DNA of 50,744 nt from a virus. The stretch spans positions 1 to 50,744 of IMG/VR virus record IMGVR_UViG_3300005432_000002; one strand, 5' to 3'. The notes under the pieces are model-generated. The model was not told the DNA's origin. It searched no databases and worked only from the letters and a program-made list of their open reading frames with translations. Each line of letters starts with the position of its first letter. Within the stretch, counting starts at the first letter, position 1. A program made the position numbers and the translations under genes. Below, piece by piece: positions 1 through 8,569 of the stretch.

Positions 1-1065
1 CAGTGGCACGTCGAACCATACCCTCTGATAGGTTTTGGAGTACTTGCTACGCAGTTCCAGTATCTTCTGTAATAGTTTGTCCATACTTGTTATGCTTAGG
101 TTGTTGTAAGTGCATATGAATGTGATAGAATTACGCACAGGTATACGGTCCAGGAATTCCTCCACGTTGTCCATCATGTAGTTGAAATCCAATCCATGTC
201 GTATGTATTCTGCTTTTTCTCCCCATGCATCCACTGACACGAACTGCATCATGTGTTCAACCTTCTTCTCCATGCATATGTTCTGTGCCATGTTGAAGTA
301 CTTCTCCTTCAGTTTTTTATCTGGAGGACACATATTGCTTGTGACGTTAAGGTGCAGGTCATCCTTTGGATGATCCATAATGTATTGAAACACCTTGTAT
401 GTGTTTACATCCATCATGGGCTCTCCGCCAGTCATACGGAAGTGTTTGAGATTCTTGTACAATGTGGGCCACCATTTCCAGAACGCTGTCACGTAGGGAT
501 TGTCCTCACGATTGGGTATTGGACGTCTCCTTCCCTGGAAGTGCTCTGGTGCATTGTGGGGAGGAGATGTGGGATATTGGCCATACCTGTCAATCTCCTT
601 GCCCCACGTTGTTGAGAACTGTGGAGAACAATAACTGCACTTGAAGTTACAAGCGTTGTTAAAGTTTACCTCCACATACCTCGGTGTCCAACGAGTTGTC
701 ATTGGATTCTGTCTAATCTGCTCAAAGTCCTGCATGGCCCATGGTTCACCGGAACGGTAGTGTCTGTCCGACATCTCCCCAGTGTCCTCTAGTTTCCAGC
801 AGTACGAACATCCGTCCGGACGTTCTCCTTGTAGCATCTTGAATCTTTGGTCCAGTTTCTCCACTGTGTTGTGCAGTGCGGCTGGATTCCTCTCTAGTTG
901 CTTTTCATCGATCTTGTGCAGTGGCGGATGATAGCATGAATTGGTCAGTCCTGTTGGCAGGTGCAGTGATGTTTGGTTCCACTTGGCCAGGCACATGGTT
1001 GGAGAAACTTGTTGCAGTTTCTCTTTGGCCTTTAGTGCGTCTGCTTTGTAGTCACTAGTACTCAC
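1..1065 (-). CDS. Radical SAM protein with N-terminal SPASM-like cysteines (partial, C-terminus off window)
   Basis: Open minus-strand frame of 355 visible codons running off the left edge, so the C-terminus is missing. It has the radical SAM signature CX3CX2C (C139, C143, C146, in NACNFKCSYC) that binds the [4Fe-4S] cluster, and a GGEP motif near residue 213 that contacts SAM. Upstream of the core are C25, C44 and a CX2C pair (C86/C89), an arrangement like the N-terminal SPASM-type region of the genes at 13134 and 14336. I chose the GTG at 1065 because AGAGGAG lies 9 bases upstream; the alternative ATG at 1089 has no SD. The start overlaps the end of the preceding gene, suggesting translational coupling. 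Substrate unknown; family call firm, function open. Confidence 0.85.
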   Translation of the reverse strand, partial: MSTSDYKADALKAKEKLQQVSPTMCLAKWNQTSLHLPTGLTNSCYHPPLHKIDEKQLERNPAALHNTVEKLDQRFKMLQGERPDGCSYCWKLEDTGEMSDRHYRSGEPWAMQDFEQIRQNPMTTRWTPRYVEVNFNNACNFKCSYCSPQFSTTWGKEIDRYGQYPTSPPHNAPEHFQGRRRPIPNREDNPYVTAFWKWWPTLYKNLKHFRMTGGEPMMDVNTYKVFQYIMDHPKDDLHLNVTSNMCPPDKKLKEKYFNMAQNICMEKKVEHMMQFVSVDAWGEKAEYIRHGLDFNYMMDNVEEFLDRIPVRNSITFICTYNNLSITSMDKLLQKILELRSKYSKTYQRVWFDVPL

Positions 1066-1951
1066 GGTCTTGCACTCCTCTGTTGACATGTTGTGGCATT
1101 ACGAAACGATAGAACCTGCTGTCTGCCTCGCTGAATTCTGCTATGGGCATGTCAAGTTGCTGTCTTAGACTGTTGCCCCACATCTCTAATTCTCTACTCA
1201 TGTTGGCCGGTTGCACAGATGCATGGAAGTAGTCCGCCATGCCGTTCAGATCACTCACATCGAAGTCATAGTTCTTGTGATCGACCACCGAGTAGAAACT
1301 GCCCATCCTCGCACCCAACATCGCAAACTTGCCGTTCTCCACATCGGCACCAATGGTGCACCATGTGGAAAGTATACGTAAGTTCGTGGGCCATATCCTT
1401 GCGAACTCTCCAGCAGATATAGGCTTGCCTTTGTCTGTACACATTTTGACACCTTCTCTGAATCCTGCCACGAATGCCTGCTGTGGTGTTGCATTTATCA
1501 CTGTGTCCGAATAACAGTTGTGTAGATTCTCGTGTGGCACTCCCCAACAGAAATCTATTTTGTTTTCTTCACTCTCTGCGTTCTCGTGTGTCTTCATGTC
1601 TAGGCAGGTCTGCTTGTCCCAACCTACAAGTCCACCATTTCCATATACCAACCCATTTACATTATTCTTTGCTCGCCATCTATGCACATGTTTCTTGTTT
1701 GTCTTTGTCCAATCCAGTGTCTGCAAAAGGAAACTCTCATCGATTATGTTGTCTCCGTCCACACTTATGAAGAAATCTGTTTCCGCTTTCTCGGCCGCGG
1801 CCTTGTGTGCTGAATCAAATCCCACAACACCGTCCACACGCTTGGCCCATGGCACCTTGTTCTTGAGGTCCGCCCAGTTCTCTTCCTTGTTAGGCTCTTT
1901 AAAACTGATGTAAACAAAATCTAGGTCACTTACTCGGACTTTATCTGCCAT
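1055..1951 (-). CDS. GT-A-like glycosyltransferase or related nucleotide-sugar protein
   Basis: 298 residues. The N-terminal ~80 residues look like the start of a GT-A fold: beta-strand VSDLDFVYISF, then a hydrophobic strand ending in D65-G-D67, which matches the DxD metal/nucleotide-sugar motif (ISVDGDN). The rest is not recognisable beyond resemblance to hypothetical proteins of marine T4-like phages. The start at MADKV is chosen because AAAGGAGG lies 6 bases upstream; an ATG 11 codons earlier has no such site. It overlaps the small upstream gene and the downstream radical SAM gene, so the three are probably co-translated. The sugar donor and acceptor cannot be deduced. Confidence 0.6.
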   Translation of the reverse strand: MADKVRVSDLDFVYISFKEPNKEENWADLKNKVPWAKRVDGVVGFDSAHKAAAEKAETDFFISVDGDNIIDESFLLQTLDWTKTNKKHVHRWRAKNNVNGLVYGNGGLVGWDKQTCLDMKTHENAESEENKIDFCWGVPHENLHNCYSDTVINATPQQAFVAGFREGVKMCTDKGKPISAGEFARIWPTNLRILSTWCTIGADVENGKFAMLGARMGSFYSVVDHKNYDFDVSDLNGMADYFHASVQPANMSRELEMWGNSLRQQLDMPIAEFSEADSRFYRFVMPQHVNRGVQDREY

Positions 1952-2235
1952 GTGTGCCCTCCTTTGTCTATGCCATCTACCCAAAATGGATCTCTGTCTT
2001 TGAAAACGTATCCCAGTTCTGATTTTTCTAGCGTTGGAAACTGTCTGCTAGTTTTTGGTTTTTCCTTCAGTGCAAACGTAGTAGGTGACGTCCATTCGTA
2101 TGCGTACTCACCATTCTTGATCACATCCAATTTTTGCTCCAATGTGACCACTATGCTTTGTCCTTTTATGGTCACTGTATGCACTTTCTTTTTCGGCGAT
2201 TGCAATTTATTAAATGCTTCAAAAAATCCTGGCAT
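1930..2235 (-). CDS. Hypothetical phage protein, 101 aa
   Basis: Small protein with no family I recognise. It contains alternating hydrophobic segments (VHTVTIKGQSIVVTLEQ) that suggest a small beta-rich fold, several Lys residues and a Trp-containing C-terminus. AGGAG lies 6 bases before the ATG. It overlaps the upstream glycosyltransferase-like gene by 17 bases and the downstream DxD protein by 22 bases, so it sits inside a tightly packed operon. No signal peptide or membrane segment is visible. Its reality rests on the SD, the overlap pattern and lack of an alternative frame. Confidence 0.6.
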   Translation of the reverse strand: MPGFFEAFNKLQSPKKKVHTVTIKGQSIVVTLEQKLDVIKNGEYAYEWTSPTTFALKEKPKTSRQFPTLEKSELGYVFKDRDPFWVDGIDKGGHTWQIKSE

Positions 2236-3019
2236 CTAGTTCTCCTGGTATTTGCTTATCATGGTAATGTACAATCCTATCCTGTTTGTGTCCGCCTATG
2301 TACAAGGCATCACCTACTTTAATTGGAAAGAGATAATTGTTGTTGTCAAACCCTGTGTTTATATTGTTGATATGCTGTTTGTTGTGCATAAACTGAAACC
2401 ATTTGAAGTTGACTTTCTGTAATTGCAGAGGATCCTGTAATTTATTGGCCAATGCATACACAACATCAGTTGTAGGTTGTTCGTCATGGCAGGCGATCAG
2501 TACATTGTTTTTGACTGTCTGCCAATTTTTAATAATAGTTTCGCATATGTCATAAAATTTTTTTGCCTTTACGCTTTTTCTAAAGTAGTGTAACCCGTTG
2601 TATACGTCAGGTAATTGGTTCCTAGCAAATAATTTCCTATAAAAACTGTTCTCCACAACATCATCTCTGTAATTTCTGCAGTTGTAAGAAAACACCTGGT
2701 CATGTTGACACAATTGATTCCACCACCAATCTGTATTTTGTGTGAACAGCATGTCTGCTTCAAGTTTTATAGTATGTGTGAAAGGTGTTAACCTAAATGC
2801 TTTGTACTCATTACTCAATTTCCATTCTTCATTGACACTTGCATCTTGCTTTAACACTCTCACGTGATCAAAAAGTTCGTCATCAACTTCCTTATTTGTT
2901 ACCAGACATATACTGTTATGTTCGTTGTGCTTCTTTATACTTTCTGCAAGTCTTTTGCTTAACTCAACGTAGTCTGTTGTGGAGTTATTGAGTGCAAACC
3001 ACATGAATCCTTTATCCAT
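2219..3019 (-). CDS. GT-A-like glycosyltransferase-related protein
   Basis: 266 residues with the layout of small phage GT-A proteins: an N-terminal strand (KGFMWFALNN), a helix, a strand ending SICLVTNKE, then IKLEADMLF, where E87-A-D89 occupies the position of the DxD motif. Aromatic-rich segments (NTDWWWNQL, KWFQFMH) follow, as in acceptor-binding halves of these enzymes. The first DxD residue is Glu, so metal binding may be altered. AAGGAG lies upstream of the ATG. It overlaps the gene at 3012-3764 by 8 bases. Likely partner of that protein in glycan modification; donor and acceptor unknown. Confidence 0.55.
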   Translation of the reverse strand: MDKGFMWFALNNSTTDYVELSKRLAESIKKHNEHNSICLVTNKEVDDELFDHVRVLKQDASVNEEWKLSNEYKAFRLTPFTHTIKLEADMLFTQNTDWWWNQLCQHDQVFSYNCRNYRDDVVENSFYRKLFARNQLPDVYNGLHYFRKSVKAKKFYDICETIIKNWQTVKNNVLIACHDEQPTTDVVYALANKLQDPLQLQKVNFKWFQFMHNKQHINNINTGFDNNNYLFPIKVGDALYIGGHKQDRIVHYHDKQIPGELDARIF

Positions 3020-3764
3020 TACACCACTCCTTGTCCATGATGTGTAAATCTTGTCCAGATGTGAAATTTACTTTGTCATCATATTTGAATATTACACCGT
3101 CATCATCACTGTCAATTACATCAACAGAATCGGCCAACATCGGCATGGCTGTTTTTATAAAGTTTCCAACTTTCATTTGATGCATGGCAATGGCGAATGC
3201 ATAATCATTCCTAAAGTTTGGATATCTTATCCTGTACAGGTTTCTGTAATGAATATAGTTGTTTTGAACATGCGTTATCATGTCGAATACTGCACGTGTG
3301 TTTTTGCATTTACGAAACAAAGTGACTGTTGCCCATACTAATTTCAGTGTTGCTTCGTCTGTGCCTTTAATACTGTCCTGTCCTGTGAGATCATGTACTT
3401 TGTCATGCAACATTATTTCAAAGTTAGTTTTTGTCAATTCCAAAAGCACCGATGAAAAAACAAAATAATCACAGTCCATTAATATAGTAATGTCATAGGG
3501 GGAGTGGTCATAGGCCATACTTCTTTCCTTGTTGTACCAGGCAACACTATTTCCCCTGTAAGGCCTTGTGTTGGTTGTAGAATTTTCAATCAACTTGTAA
3601 TTGATCATGCCCATTGGCTTCATTTCTTTGTACGTTTCCATATTGGTCACGATAGTGATTTCTAGATTTAGATGTTTACGTATTTGGTGTACACAACGCT
3701 CTGCCAACTTGTGATATTTTACTTCGGGGGTGTCGAAACAATACAATAATACGCCAGTTGTCAT
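3012..3764 (-). CDS. GT-A-like glycosyltransferase-related protein with DxD
   Basis: 250 residues. The N-terminus begins with strand GVLLYCFDT, a helix with Lys/Arg, and EITIVTNME, followed by YDITILMDCDYFV, where D97-C-D99 is a good DxD motif at the end of a hydrophobic strand. This is the usual nucleotide-diphospho-sugar transferase core. The Tyr/Asn-rich middle may bind the acceptor. An SD-like AAGAGAT precedes the ATG. The start overlaps the upstream unknown gene by 4 bases and the end overlaps the next glycosyltransferase-like gene, so the operon order is unknown gene, this protein, 2219-3019. Exact activity not determinable. Confidence 0.6.
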   Translation of the reverse strand: MTTGVLLYCFDTPEVKYHKLAERCVHQIRKHLNLEITIVTNMETYKEMKPMGMINYKLIENSTTNTRPYRGNSVAWYNKERSMAYDHSPYDITILMDCDYFVFSSVLLELTKTNFEIMLHDKVHDLTGQDSIKGTDEATLKLVWATVTLFRKCKNTRAVFDMITHVQNNYIHYRNLYRIRYPNFRNDYAFAIAMHQMKVGNFIKTAMPMLADSVDVIDSDDDGVIFKYDDKVNFTSGQDLHIMDKEWCNG

Positions 3765-4081
3765 TTAGATCTCTTGTTAGCGAGATCCTCGTGTAGTAGA
3801 TGATAAGCGTTTAATGTCTCCTGGTTTCTTTCTATCAATTTTTCAAGAAAAACTTGTGGTTCTTTTATGTGACAGGGATTGTCGTTTACATCTAAAACAT
3901 AGAACTCGTCTTTGATTTGTTTAAGTGTGCTTACCAGATTAATGGTATCGGCATCCGCACTGAACAGTCTCTCGTTGTATGCGATTATCTGTCTAGATCG
4001 CAATTTCTCAAGAGCGTTCTTTTTTGCTTGGGCTACCTCGAAGTTGAGGTCAGCGTGTTGTTTAAGATTGCCAATATCCAT
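3761..4081 (-). CDS. Hypothetical helical protein, 106 aa
   Basis: Mostly helical, charged protein: FEVAQAKKNALEKLRSR and FLEKLIERNQETLNAYHLL look amphipathic, perhaps a coiled coil. No family recognised. It is the first gene of the left-hand operon and is preceded by a strong sigma70-like promoter whose -10 box ends 6 bases before the ATG, with no Shine-Dalgarno sequence, so the transcript is predicted to be leaderless. It overlaps the next gene by 4 bases (ATGA). Could be a fibre-assembly helper because of its place beside virion genes, but nothing in its sequence shows this. Confidence 0.6.
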   Translation of the reverse strand: MDIGNLKQHADLNFEVAQAKKNALEKLRSRQIIAYNERLFSADADTINLVSTLKQIKDEFYVLDVNDNPCHIKEPQVFLEKLIERNQETLNAYHLLHEDLANKRSK

Positions 4082-4087
4082 AACTGA

Positions 4088-4116
4088 ATTATACAGTTAA
4101 TTATTTTGGCCGTCAA
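4088..4116 (-). promoter_or_regulatory. Sigma70-like promoter, TTGACG-17-TATAAT
   Basis: On the minus strand TTGACG (4116-4111), a 17-base spacer and a perfect TATAAT (4093-4088). The predicted start point, about 7 bases after the -10 box, coincides with the A of the ATG at 4081. It would drive the left operon (4081 down to 1). This is a host-type promoter, expected for early phage genes, unlike the NATAAATA boxes of the virion genes. Confidence 0.7.
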
Positions 4117-4156
4117 TTGGTAAAGGAAGAATTGGTCCTGCGAATAGTTATTATTA

Positions 4157-5143
4157 TTAGGCTGTTGTGTTACTTGCGATCGCACTCGCTGAGATGGACG
4201 CCACACTTGCTAGACCCTGTGCTGTTGTTGGGTTGACTGTGTGTAGTGCAAAGTCAGTCTGTCCAATGAAGTTTGCGTACTGGTCAACACCTGATGTGTT
4301 ACCACTTGTGAATTCACTGTCTCCGGAGTCTGCATCAGTCAATGTCATCTTGACAGTGACTATCGTGTCGTTTCCGTACGTTCCGTTGTTGACTTTTGCC
4401 TCACCTTTGAGTGTCATTGAAGTGTAAGTTCCTGATGACTGTGTAAGTAGGAATATTGTTGAGTAACCTGTTCCAAGGTCTGCCACGCCGTTCGCAAAAC
4501 CATCTGTGGATAGTGTCTCACCTGATCCTGATCTTGTTGACGTTGCCGAACCTATGTCGAAGTTGCCCATCGCTGTGATCATTTCATCAACTGATCCATC
4601 TTTTGATGTTGCTGAACCACCACCGTTACCAGTTCTTGTAAGTTTGACTCTGATCCTACCACCTGCGTTGAAGAAGTGTCTTAGGTTGTCGCCACTTGCA
4701 AAAGTTACTGTAAATTCTACTGTGTGTGATCCTGTCCATCTTGTTGATGACTGAGCACTTTGTAATTCCGATGACTCTGCAACCGCTGTTGCCGATGGAC
4801 ATCCTGCCGCTACTGCCGCCGCTAATGATGCCAAGTCTGCTTCTACAGCCGCTTTTATCTTGATCGTGTCACCTGATGTGACCTGTGTTCTTGCTGTTAC
4901 TGAAACGTTTGTGTGATTGGCTATGTTGTCCATAGCAGTCAATAAACTATTCCAGTGTGCCGCTGTGATTGTTGTATCTCCGCCGGACACAACTGGGATA
5001 TGCGTTTGCCCTAAACCGTAAAGTCCGTCAGCGCCTGAGCCACCTGTTCCTGCAAAGTGGTTGTATCCAAATGGACTTGATGAACTATTGACGAACGTGT
5101 TGTATTCGTCGTCTAAAATTTTATCCCCTGCCGCGTATGCCAT
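4157..5143 (-). CDS. Virion structural protein (tail or fibre associated)
   Basis: 328 residues, rich in Ser, Thr, Gly and Ala with short beta-prone segments, few Cys and no signal peptide, typical of T4-like marine virion proteins. The N-terminus (MAYAAGDKILDDEYNTFV) followed by a Gly-rich loop and HWNSLLTAMDNIANH resembles structural proteins of marine T4-like phages annotated only as virion proteins. It lies 4 bases downstream of the larger fibre gene and a GATAAATA late-promoter-like box sits about 50 bases before its ATG; AGGAA lies 12 bases upstream. After its stop there are 75 bases holding the promoter of the next operon. Precise virion location unknown. Confidence 0.7.
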   Translation of the reverse strand: MAYAAGDKILDDEYNTFVNSSSSPFGYNHFAGTGGSGADGLYGLGQTHIPVVSGGDTTITAAHWNSLLTAMDNIANHTNVSVTARTQVTSGDTIKIKAAVEADLASLAAAVAAGCPSATAVAESSELQSAQSSTRWTGSHTVEFTVTFASGDNLRHFFNAGGRIRVKLTRTGNGGGSATSKDGSVDEMITAMGNFDIGSATSTRSGSGETLSTDGFANGVADLGTGYSTIFLLTQSSGTYTSMTLKGEAKVNNGTYGNDTIVTVKMTLTDADSGDSEFTSGNTSGVDQYANFIGQTDFALHTVNPTTAQGLASVASISASAIASNTTA

Positions 5144-5147
5144 ACTT

Positions 5148-6773
5148 TTATTTAATTCCTATTACACACTCAGTTAATTGTGTGCCTTCGTTATATTTAT
5201 CCTTGATTAGACGTCCCAACACATTAAAAGCAGTACACTCGCTTAAATTGGCCACCCTTGCTTCGCCGTTTCCTGCAGAAACTACACGGTCACCTGCTTT
5301 ACCAGTGCCTTTTAATTTAACAAACACTCTCCCTTTTAGTGCTACCATTGGGTGTGTGTCGTTATTTCCGGCCTCTGCATTCATCAAAAATGCTGGTGAA
5401 TCAGATATGACCCCAAATACTGCATCTGAAAGTTCATCGTTGCATTTTGTTATCTCTGCAGAACCTCCTAGAATGACTACTTCTCCAATCGCCAATGGAC
5501 CATCGGATTCGTACCTCTCAGCCAAATCCGCGTATTGTGCCGCTGTGGCTGTCGCATGTACCACGTTCGCTCTAATATCTACCAACGTTGGGGCAGACAT
5601 CTCTGTGCCACCAACATCTGATGATTTGAATGCTGTCCAGGCTCCGCCTGAATTGCCATAAATTGTTGTGCCGTCATCTGCAAACGTTTCGTCCCATACC
5701 CAAAACAGATCTTGTTCTGTGGCTGTTGATGCATCGCCTCTGTTTACTTTGATTCCTGAATAACTAGGCATGCCTGAGTTGGATGACACATTTCTGTTTA
5801 ATTCTATAATGTTGTCTTCAACAGTCAGAGTTGATGTGTTGCTTGTGATGGAATCACCATCCACTGTTAGGCTACCGTGTATTCTTACATCACCACTGTC
5901 ACCTTGCATAGTCAATACTGTTTTTGTTGCACCACCGTCATTTACTGTGAATGCTATGTTTCCGTCCTGTGTAACATTGGCAATAGTGAAGTTATCACCC
6001 GACATGGTCATGGTGATGTCACTACCTGCACCAATCCTTAGACCGTTGTCATTTAATATTTCCAAATGACCCGACGTCGAATCGTTTCCGTCTGATCTTA
6101 AGAAGTTTGCAACCGCAACTCCGCCAAGTGCGTCTGAGTCTGTTGCTGTACCTCTGAACTTCGCACTTGATACTGTGCTTGAAAGTTGAACACCCTGTGC
6201 CACTGATGCGAAACCTGCCGCTATCAAGGCCGCCGCATTGGTTTCACTCGAATCTGGAGTGAACGCAAGGTTGGATACTATACCAACCACTGTGTCTTGG
6301 GTCACAAGTTTTAATATTGATCTAAACACACCTGTGTTGTCTTTCACAGTTTCTGTCACAACCTGTGTCACGCCCGATCCTGCAATCGTAGTTGGTCCAA
6401 TCAGTGTGAATGCTGTACCGTCGTAACAGTACAACTGACTGTTTGCTGTGTCAAACCAAAGATCGCCTTTGACAGCATTTGATGGTGCAGTGGCCGAATT
6501 GGTCGGTGAACCAACCGGTTTGAATTTTGTACCATCGTAAACGTTTATCTGTTTGTTGGTTTGATCGAACCAAAGTTGTCCTTGTATCTTGTTTGAAGGT
6601 GCAGATGTGTTGTTAAAATTCTCTAATAGTTTGATAAGGTTCTCATTCAGTTTCTCACCAAAACCTGCGTAACCTTTTCCAAATAGTGTGAGGTCCGTTG
6701 TGGCCGTATCAATGGTTCCATCTGCTAGAGTCACCAATAGGGTACCGAATGTGTTGTTAATCTTATACGCCAT
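5148..6773 (-). CDS. Tail fibre-like protein, paralogue of the gene at 18821-20038
   Basis: 541 residues. The first ~300 residues align by eye with the 405-residue protein at 18821-20038: shared GKGYAG(F/Y)GE, LLENF, IQGQL(W/Y)(F/Y)D, GDLW(F/I)D, FLRSD and VNDGGAT blocks. The C-terminal ~240 residues are unrelated. They include a region around YADLAERYESDGPL and GEVVILGG that resembles a C-terminal domain common in tail fibres of T4-like and other phages. The layout (anchor and shaft shared, tip different) suggests two fibres using one attachment site. CATAAATA lies 7 bases before the ATG and there is no SD. Receptor unknown. Confidence 0.75.
   Translation of the reverse strand: MAYKINNTFGTLLVTLADGTIDTATTDLTLFGKGYAGFGEKLNENLIKLLENFNNTSAPSNKIQGQLWFDQTNKQINVYDGTKFKPVGSPTNSATAPSNAVKGDLWFDTANSQLYCYDGTAFTLIGPTTIAGSGVTQVVTETVKDNTGVFRSILKLVTQDTVVGIVSNLAFTPDSSETNAAALIAAGFASVAQGVQLSSTVSSAKFRGTATDSDALGGVAVANFLRSDGNDSTSGHLEILNDNGLRIGAGSDITMTMSGDNFTIANVTQDGNIAFTVNDGGATKTVLTMQGDSGDVRIHGSLTVDGDSITSNTSTLTVEDNIIELNRNVSSNSGMPSYSGIKVNRGDASTATEQDLFWVWDETFADDGTTIYGNSGGAWTAFKSSDVGGTEMSAPTLVDIRANVVHATATAAQYADLAERYESDGPLAIGEVVILGGSAEITKCNDELSDAVFGVISDSPAFLMNAEAGNNDTHPMVALKGRVFVKLKGTGKAGDRVVSAGNGEARVANLSECTAFNVLGRLIKDKYNEGTQLTECVIGIK
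5194..5201 (-). promoter_or_regulatory. T4-type late promoter box (GATAAATA)
   Basis: GATAAATA on the minus strand, inside the end of the fibre gene and about 50 bases before the ATG at 5143. It matches the NATAAATA form reported for T4-like cyanophage late promoters. It would give the 328-residue virion gene its own late transcript. Confidence 0.45.
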
Positions 6774-6780
6774 GTACGGA

Positions 6781-6788
6781 TATTTATG
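6781..6788 (-). promoter_or_regulatory. Late promoter box (CATAAATA) abutting the fibre start
   Basis: CATAAATA on the minus strand, followed by 7 bases and the ATG at 6773; no SD between them. It overlaps the stop codon of the upstream oxygenase gene. Transcription would start at or next to the ATG, so this would separate late expression of the fibre from the accessory island. Confidence 0.5.
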
Positions 6789-7665
6789 CTTCGATTAAAG
6801 GCTTTGTGTACCTGCTAAATTTAGTGTAAAAGTGCCCATCTATCGGTTTTCCGTAATTTGGGTCTGCTTTGAGCAGATGAAATGTCAATCCAATCTTCCA
6901 TTTGATCTTGTCAATATTATAATTGCTTGAACCGTGGATAGCACACGAATCTTGTACAATGGCATTGCCTGGACTCCAAGCAAACGTGTTTTCTATGCTT
7001 ATCCCTTCGTATGCCGAAAGTGATACATTTTCACTCACATGTTTTTGGAACCATTCTTGAGGAATCGCTCCATATTTTACATTTTCAACACCATATTCTT
7101 CGTATGGTCTTTCTCGCAACACGTTGCTGTAACTAGGAAAATATTTGTTTTGCCTTCCCTTCTGGAATTGTGTGCCTCGGCTTTTGTAACGCTGTTCACA
7201 GATATAATAGAATAGTTCTACATCATCTGACATGGCTATGGGTATGATTATGTCCTTGTATGGCTTGTAACCTTGAATGTGAGTCACGCAATCTGTGTGC
7301 AACTGATATGGAGATACTATTTTGAAAAACTGATCACCAACATTTATGGGATCGTCACTCACATCGCTGTAATATGTAAAGTCACCGAATTGTTTTTGCA
7401 ATTTGCTGTGTGTGATTTCTCTTACAAGTTCATATCTACTAGGATGATTTATATGTAAGATCTTGTTGTTAATGTTTTCTCCGTTTTCTTCATACTCTTG
7501 ATTGAAAAAATTTAACAAGGCAGATATTTCGCCTTCGTCGATGAAATTTTCAATCATGTAGGATGGTTCATCTTCATTTTCAAAAAATCTTATATCTGGG
7601 TCATGTATTATGTCCTTGTCTGGGGGAAGTACACTAGCCGGGTTGGATTTGTAAAATTTAGGCAT
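6784..7665 (-). CDS. 2OG/Fe(II) oxygenase-like protein (tandem paralogue 1)
   Basis: 293 residues with a 2-oxoglutarate/Fe(II) oxygenase metal triad: H123-T-D125 and distal H244 (AIHGSSNY). Lys257, before the strand IGLTFHLL, stands where most family members have the Arg that binds the 2OG carboxylate; Lys is known in FIH-like enzymes. Blocks GY.PYKD, RERPYEEY, W(S/T)PG.AIV.DS and IHG..NY are shared with the next gene, so the two are tandem duplicates. The ATG at 7665 overlaps the preceding stop by 8 bases (ATGCCTAA), a junction seen again at 9547; the long upstream extension of the frame lies inside that gene. Probable role: hydroxylation of a small molecule, glycan or lipid. Confidence 0.7.
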   Translation of the reverse strand: MPKFYKSNPASVLPPDKDIIHDPDIRFFENEDEPSYMIENFIDEGEISALLNFFNQEYEENGENINNKILHINHPSRYELVREITHSKLQKQFGDFTYYSDVSDDPINVGDQFFKIVSPYQLHTDCVTHIQGYKPYKDIIIPIAMSDDVELFYYICEQRYKSRGTQFQKGRQNKYFPSYSNVLRERPYEEYGVENVKYGAIPQEWFQKHVSENVSLSAYEGISIENTFAWSPGNAIVQDSCAIHGSSNYNIDKIKWKIGLTFHLLKADPNYGKPIDGHFYTKFSRYTKPLIEA

Positions 7666-8569
7666 CTTCCTCCATTCTTGGATCTGCCTTGCATTCGCTG
7701 AACCCTTGCATCTGGGGGAAAACACTGAATACTGTAGAAGGCTTGTATTCAGGGATATTTTTAAACAGTCTGAGTGTGATGCCTAGTTTATACTTGCCAC
7801 CTTTAATTTTGTAGTTTGTTGCACCGTGTATCATAGAACTGTCTGTAACAATGGCTCTGCCAGGTGTCCATGGCAACATTTTATTAAGACTGAAGCCTTG
7901 AAGCATTTCGTAATTATAAATTTCACCAAAGTATTCATCATACCAGTCTTTAGATATCATCTTGTCAGGATCAGATTCATAGTTTTTAAAAAACTTATAT
8001 TCTCCATATGGCTTCTCTCTCATGATATCTGAATAAAGAGCAAACATATTATCAATGTGTTTATATTTGAAATGGCATCCTCTTCCGTACCAACGTTGAT
8101 TAAATGTGTAGTATGGCGAATCTACACCGCCCTCCATTTCTAAAGGAATCAAAACATCTTTGTATGGCACATAGCCAGGTATGTGAATCAATGAATCTGT
8201 GTGAGGAGCAAAAATTCCTTGTTGCCAAAAATAAAAATCAGAACTTTGTTTTTGTTTATCGTTATTGATATCACTGTAACTGAACCATTTGCCAAATTGT
8301 TCATTAAGTTTTGGAATTAATATTTCTCTCAATTCAGGATAGTTCAGAGGATATACCAAAAAGAAATGGCTTTTATTCAACTGAACAACTTCGCTTGTTA
8401 CCCTATCATAATAAAATTTTTTACAATATTCTATTTCAAAGTCGTCTAGAAAATCTATTTGGTATGGCTGTTCTTCTGGAATAAATCCTTCGAACGATTT
8501 GTCATCTGGATTGTGTACCAGGTCTTTACCATAAACTCCTAGTTGTTTTGCTTTATGTACGTGAGTCAT
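7658..8569 (-). CDS. 2OG/Fe(II) oxygenase-like protein (tandem paralogue 2)
   Basis: 303 residues. The metal triad is H123-T-D125 and H248 (MIHGATNY), at nearly the same positions as in the neighbouring paralogue, and the cofactor-binding basic residue again appears to be Lys (K259 or K261). The N-terminus (KDLVHNPDDKSFEGF) matches the paralogue's KDIIHDPDIRFFE. TGGAGATGT before the ATG provides the SD. It overlaps the upstream oxygenase gene by 17 bases and the downstream one by 8. Function inferred only at family level: an oxidative step on an unknown substrate. Confidence 0.7.
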   Translation of the reverse strand: MTHVHKAKQLGVYGKDLVHNPDDKSFEGFIPEEQPYQIDFLDDFEIEYCKKFYYDRVTSEVVQLNKSHFFLVYPLNYPELREILIPKLNEQFGKWFSYSDINNDKQKQSSDFYFWQQGIFAPHTDSLIHIPGYVPYKDVLIPLEMEGGVDSPYYTFNQRWYGRGCHFKYKHIDNMFALYSDIMREKPYGEYKFFKNYESDPDKMISKDWYDEYFGEIYNYEMLQGFSLNKMLPWTPGRAIVTDSSMIHGATNYKIKGGKYKLGITLRLFKNIPEYKPSTVFSVFPQMQGFSECKADPRMEEDA

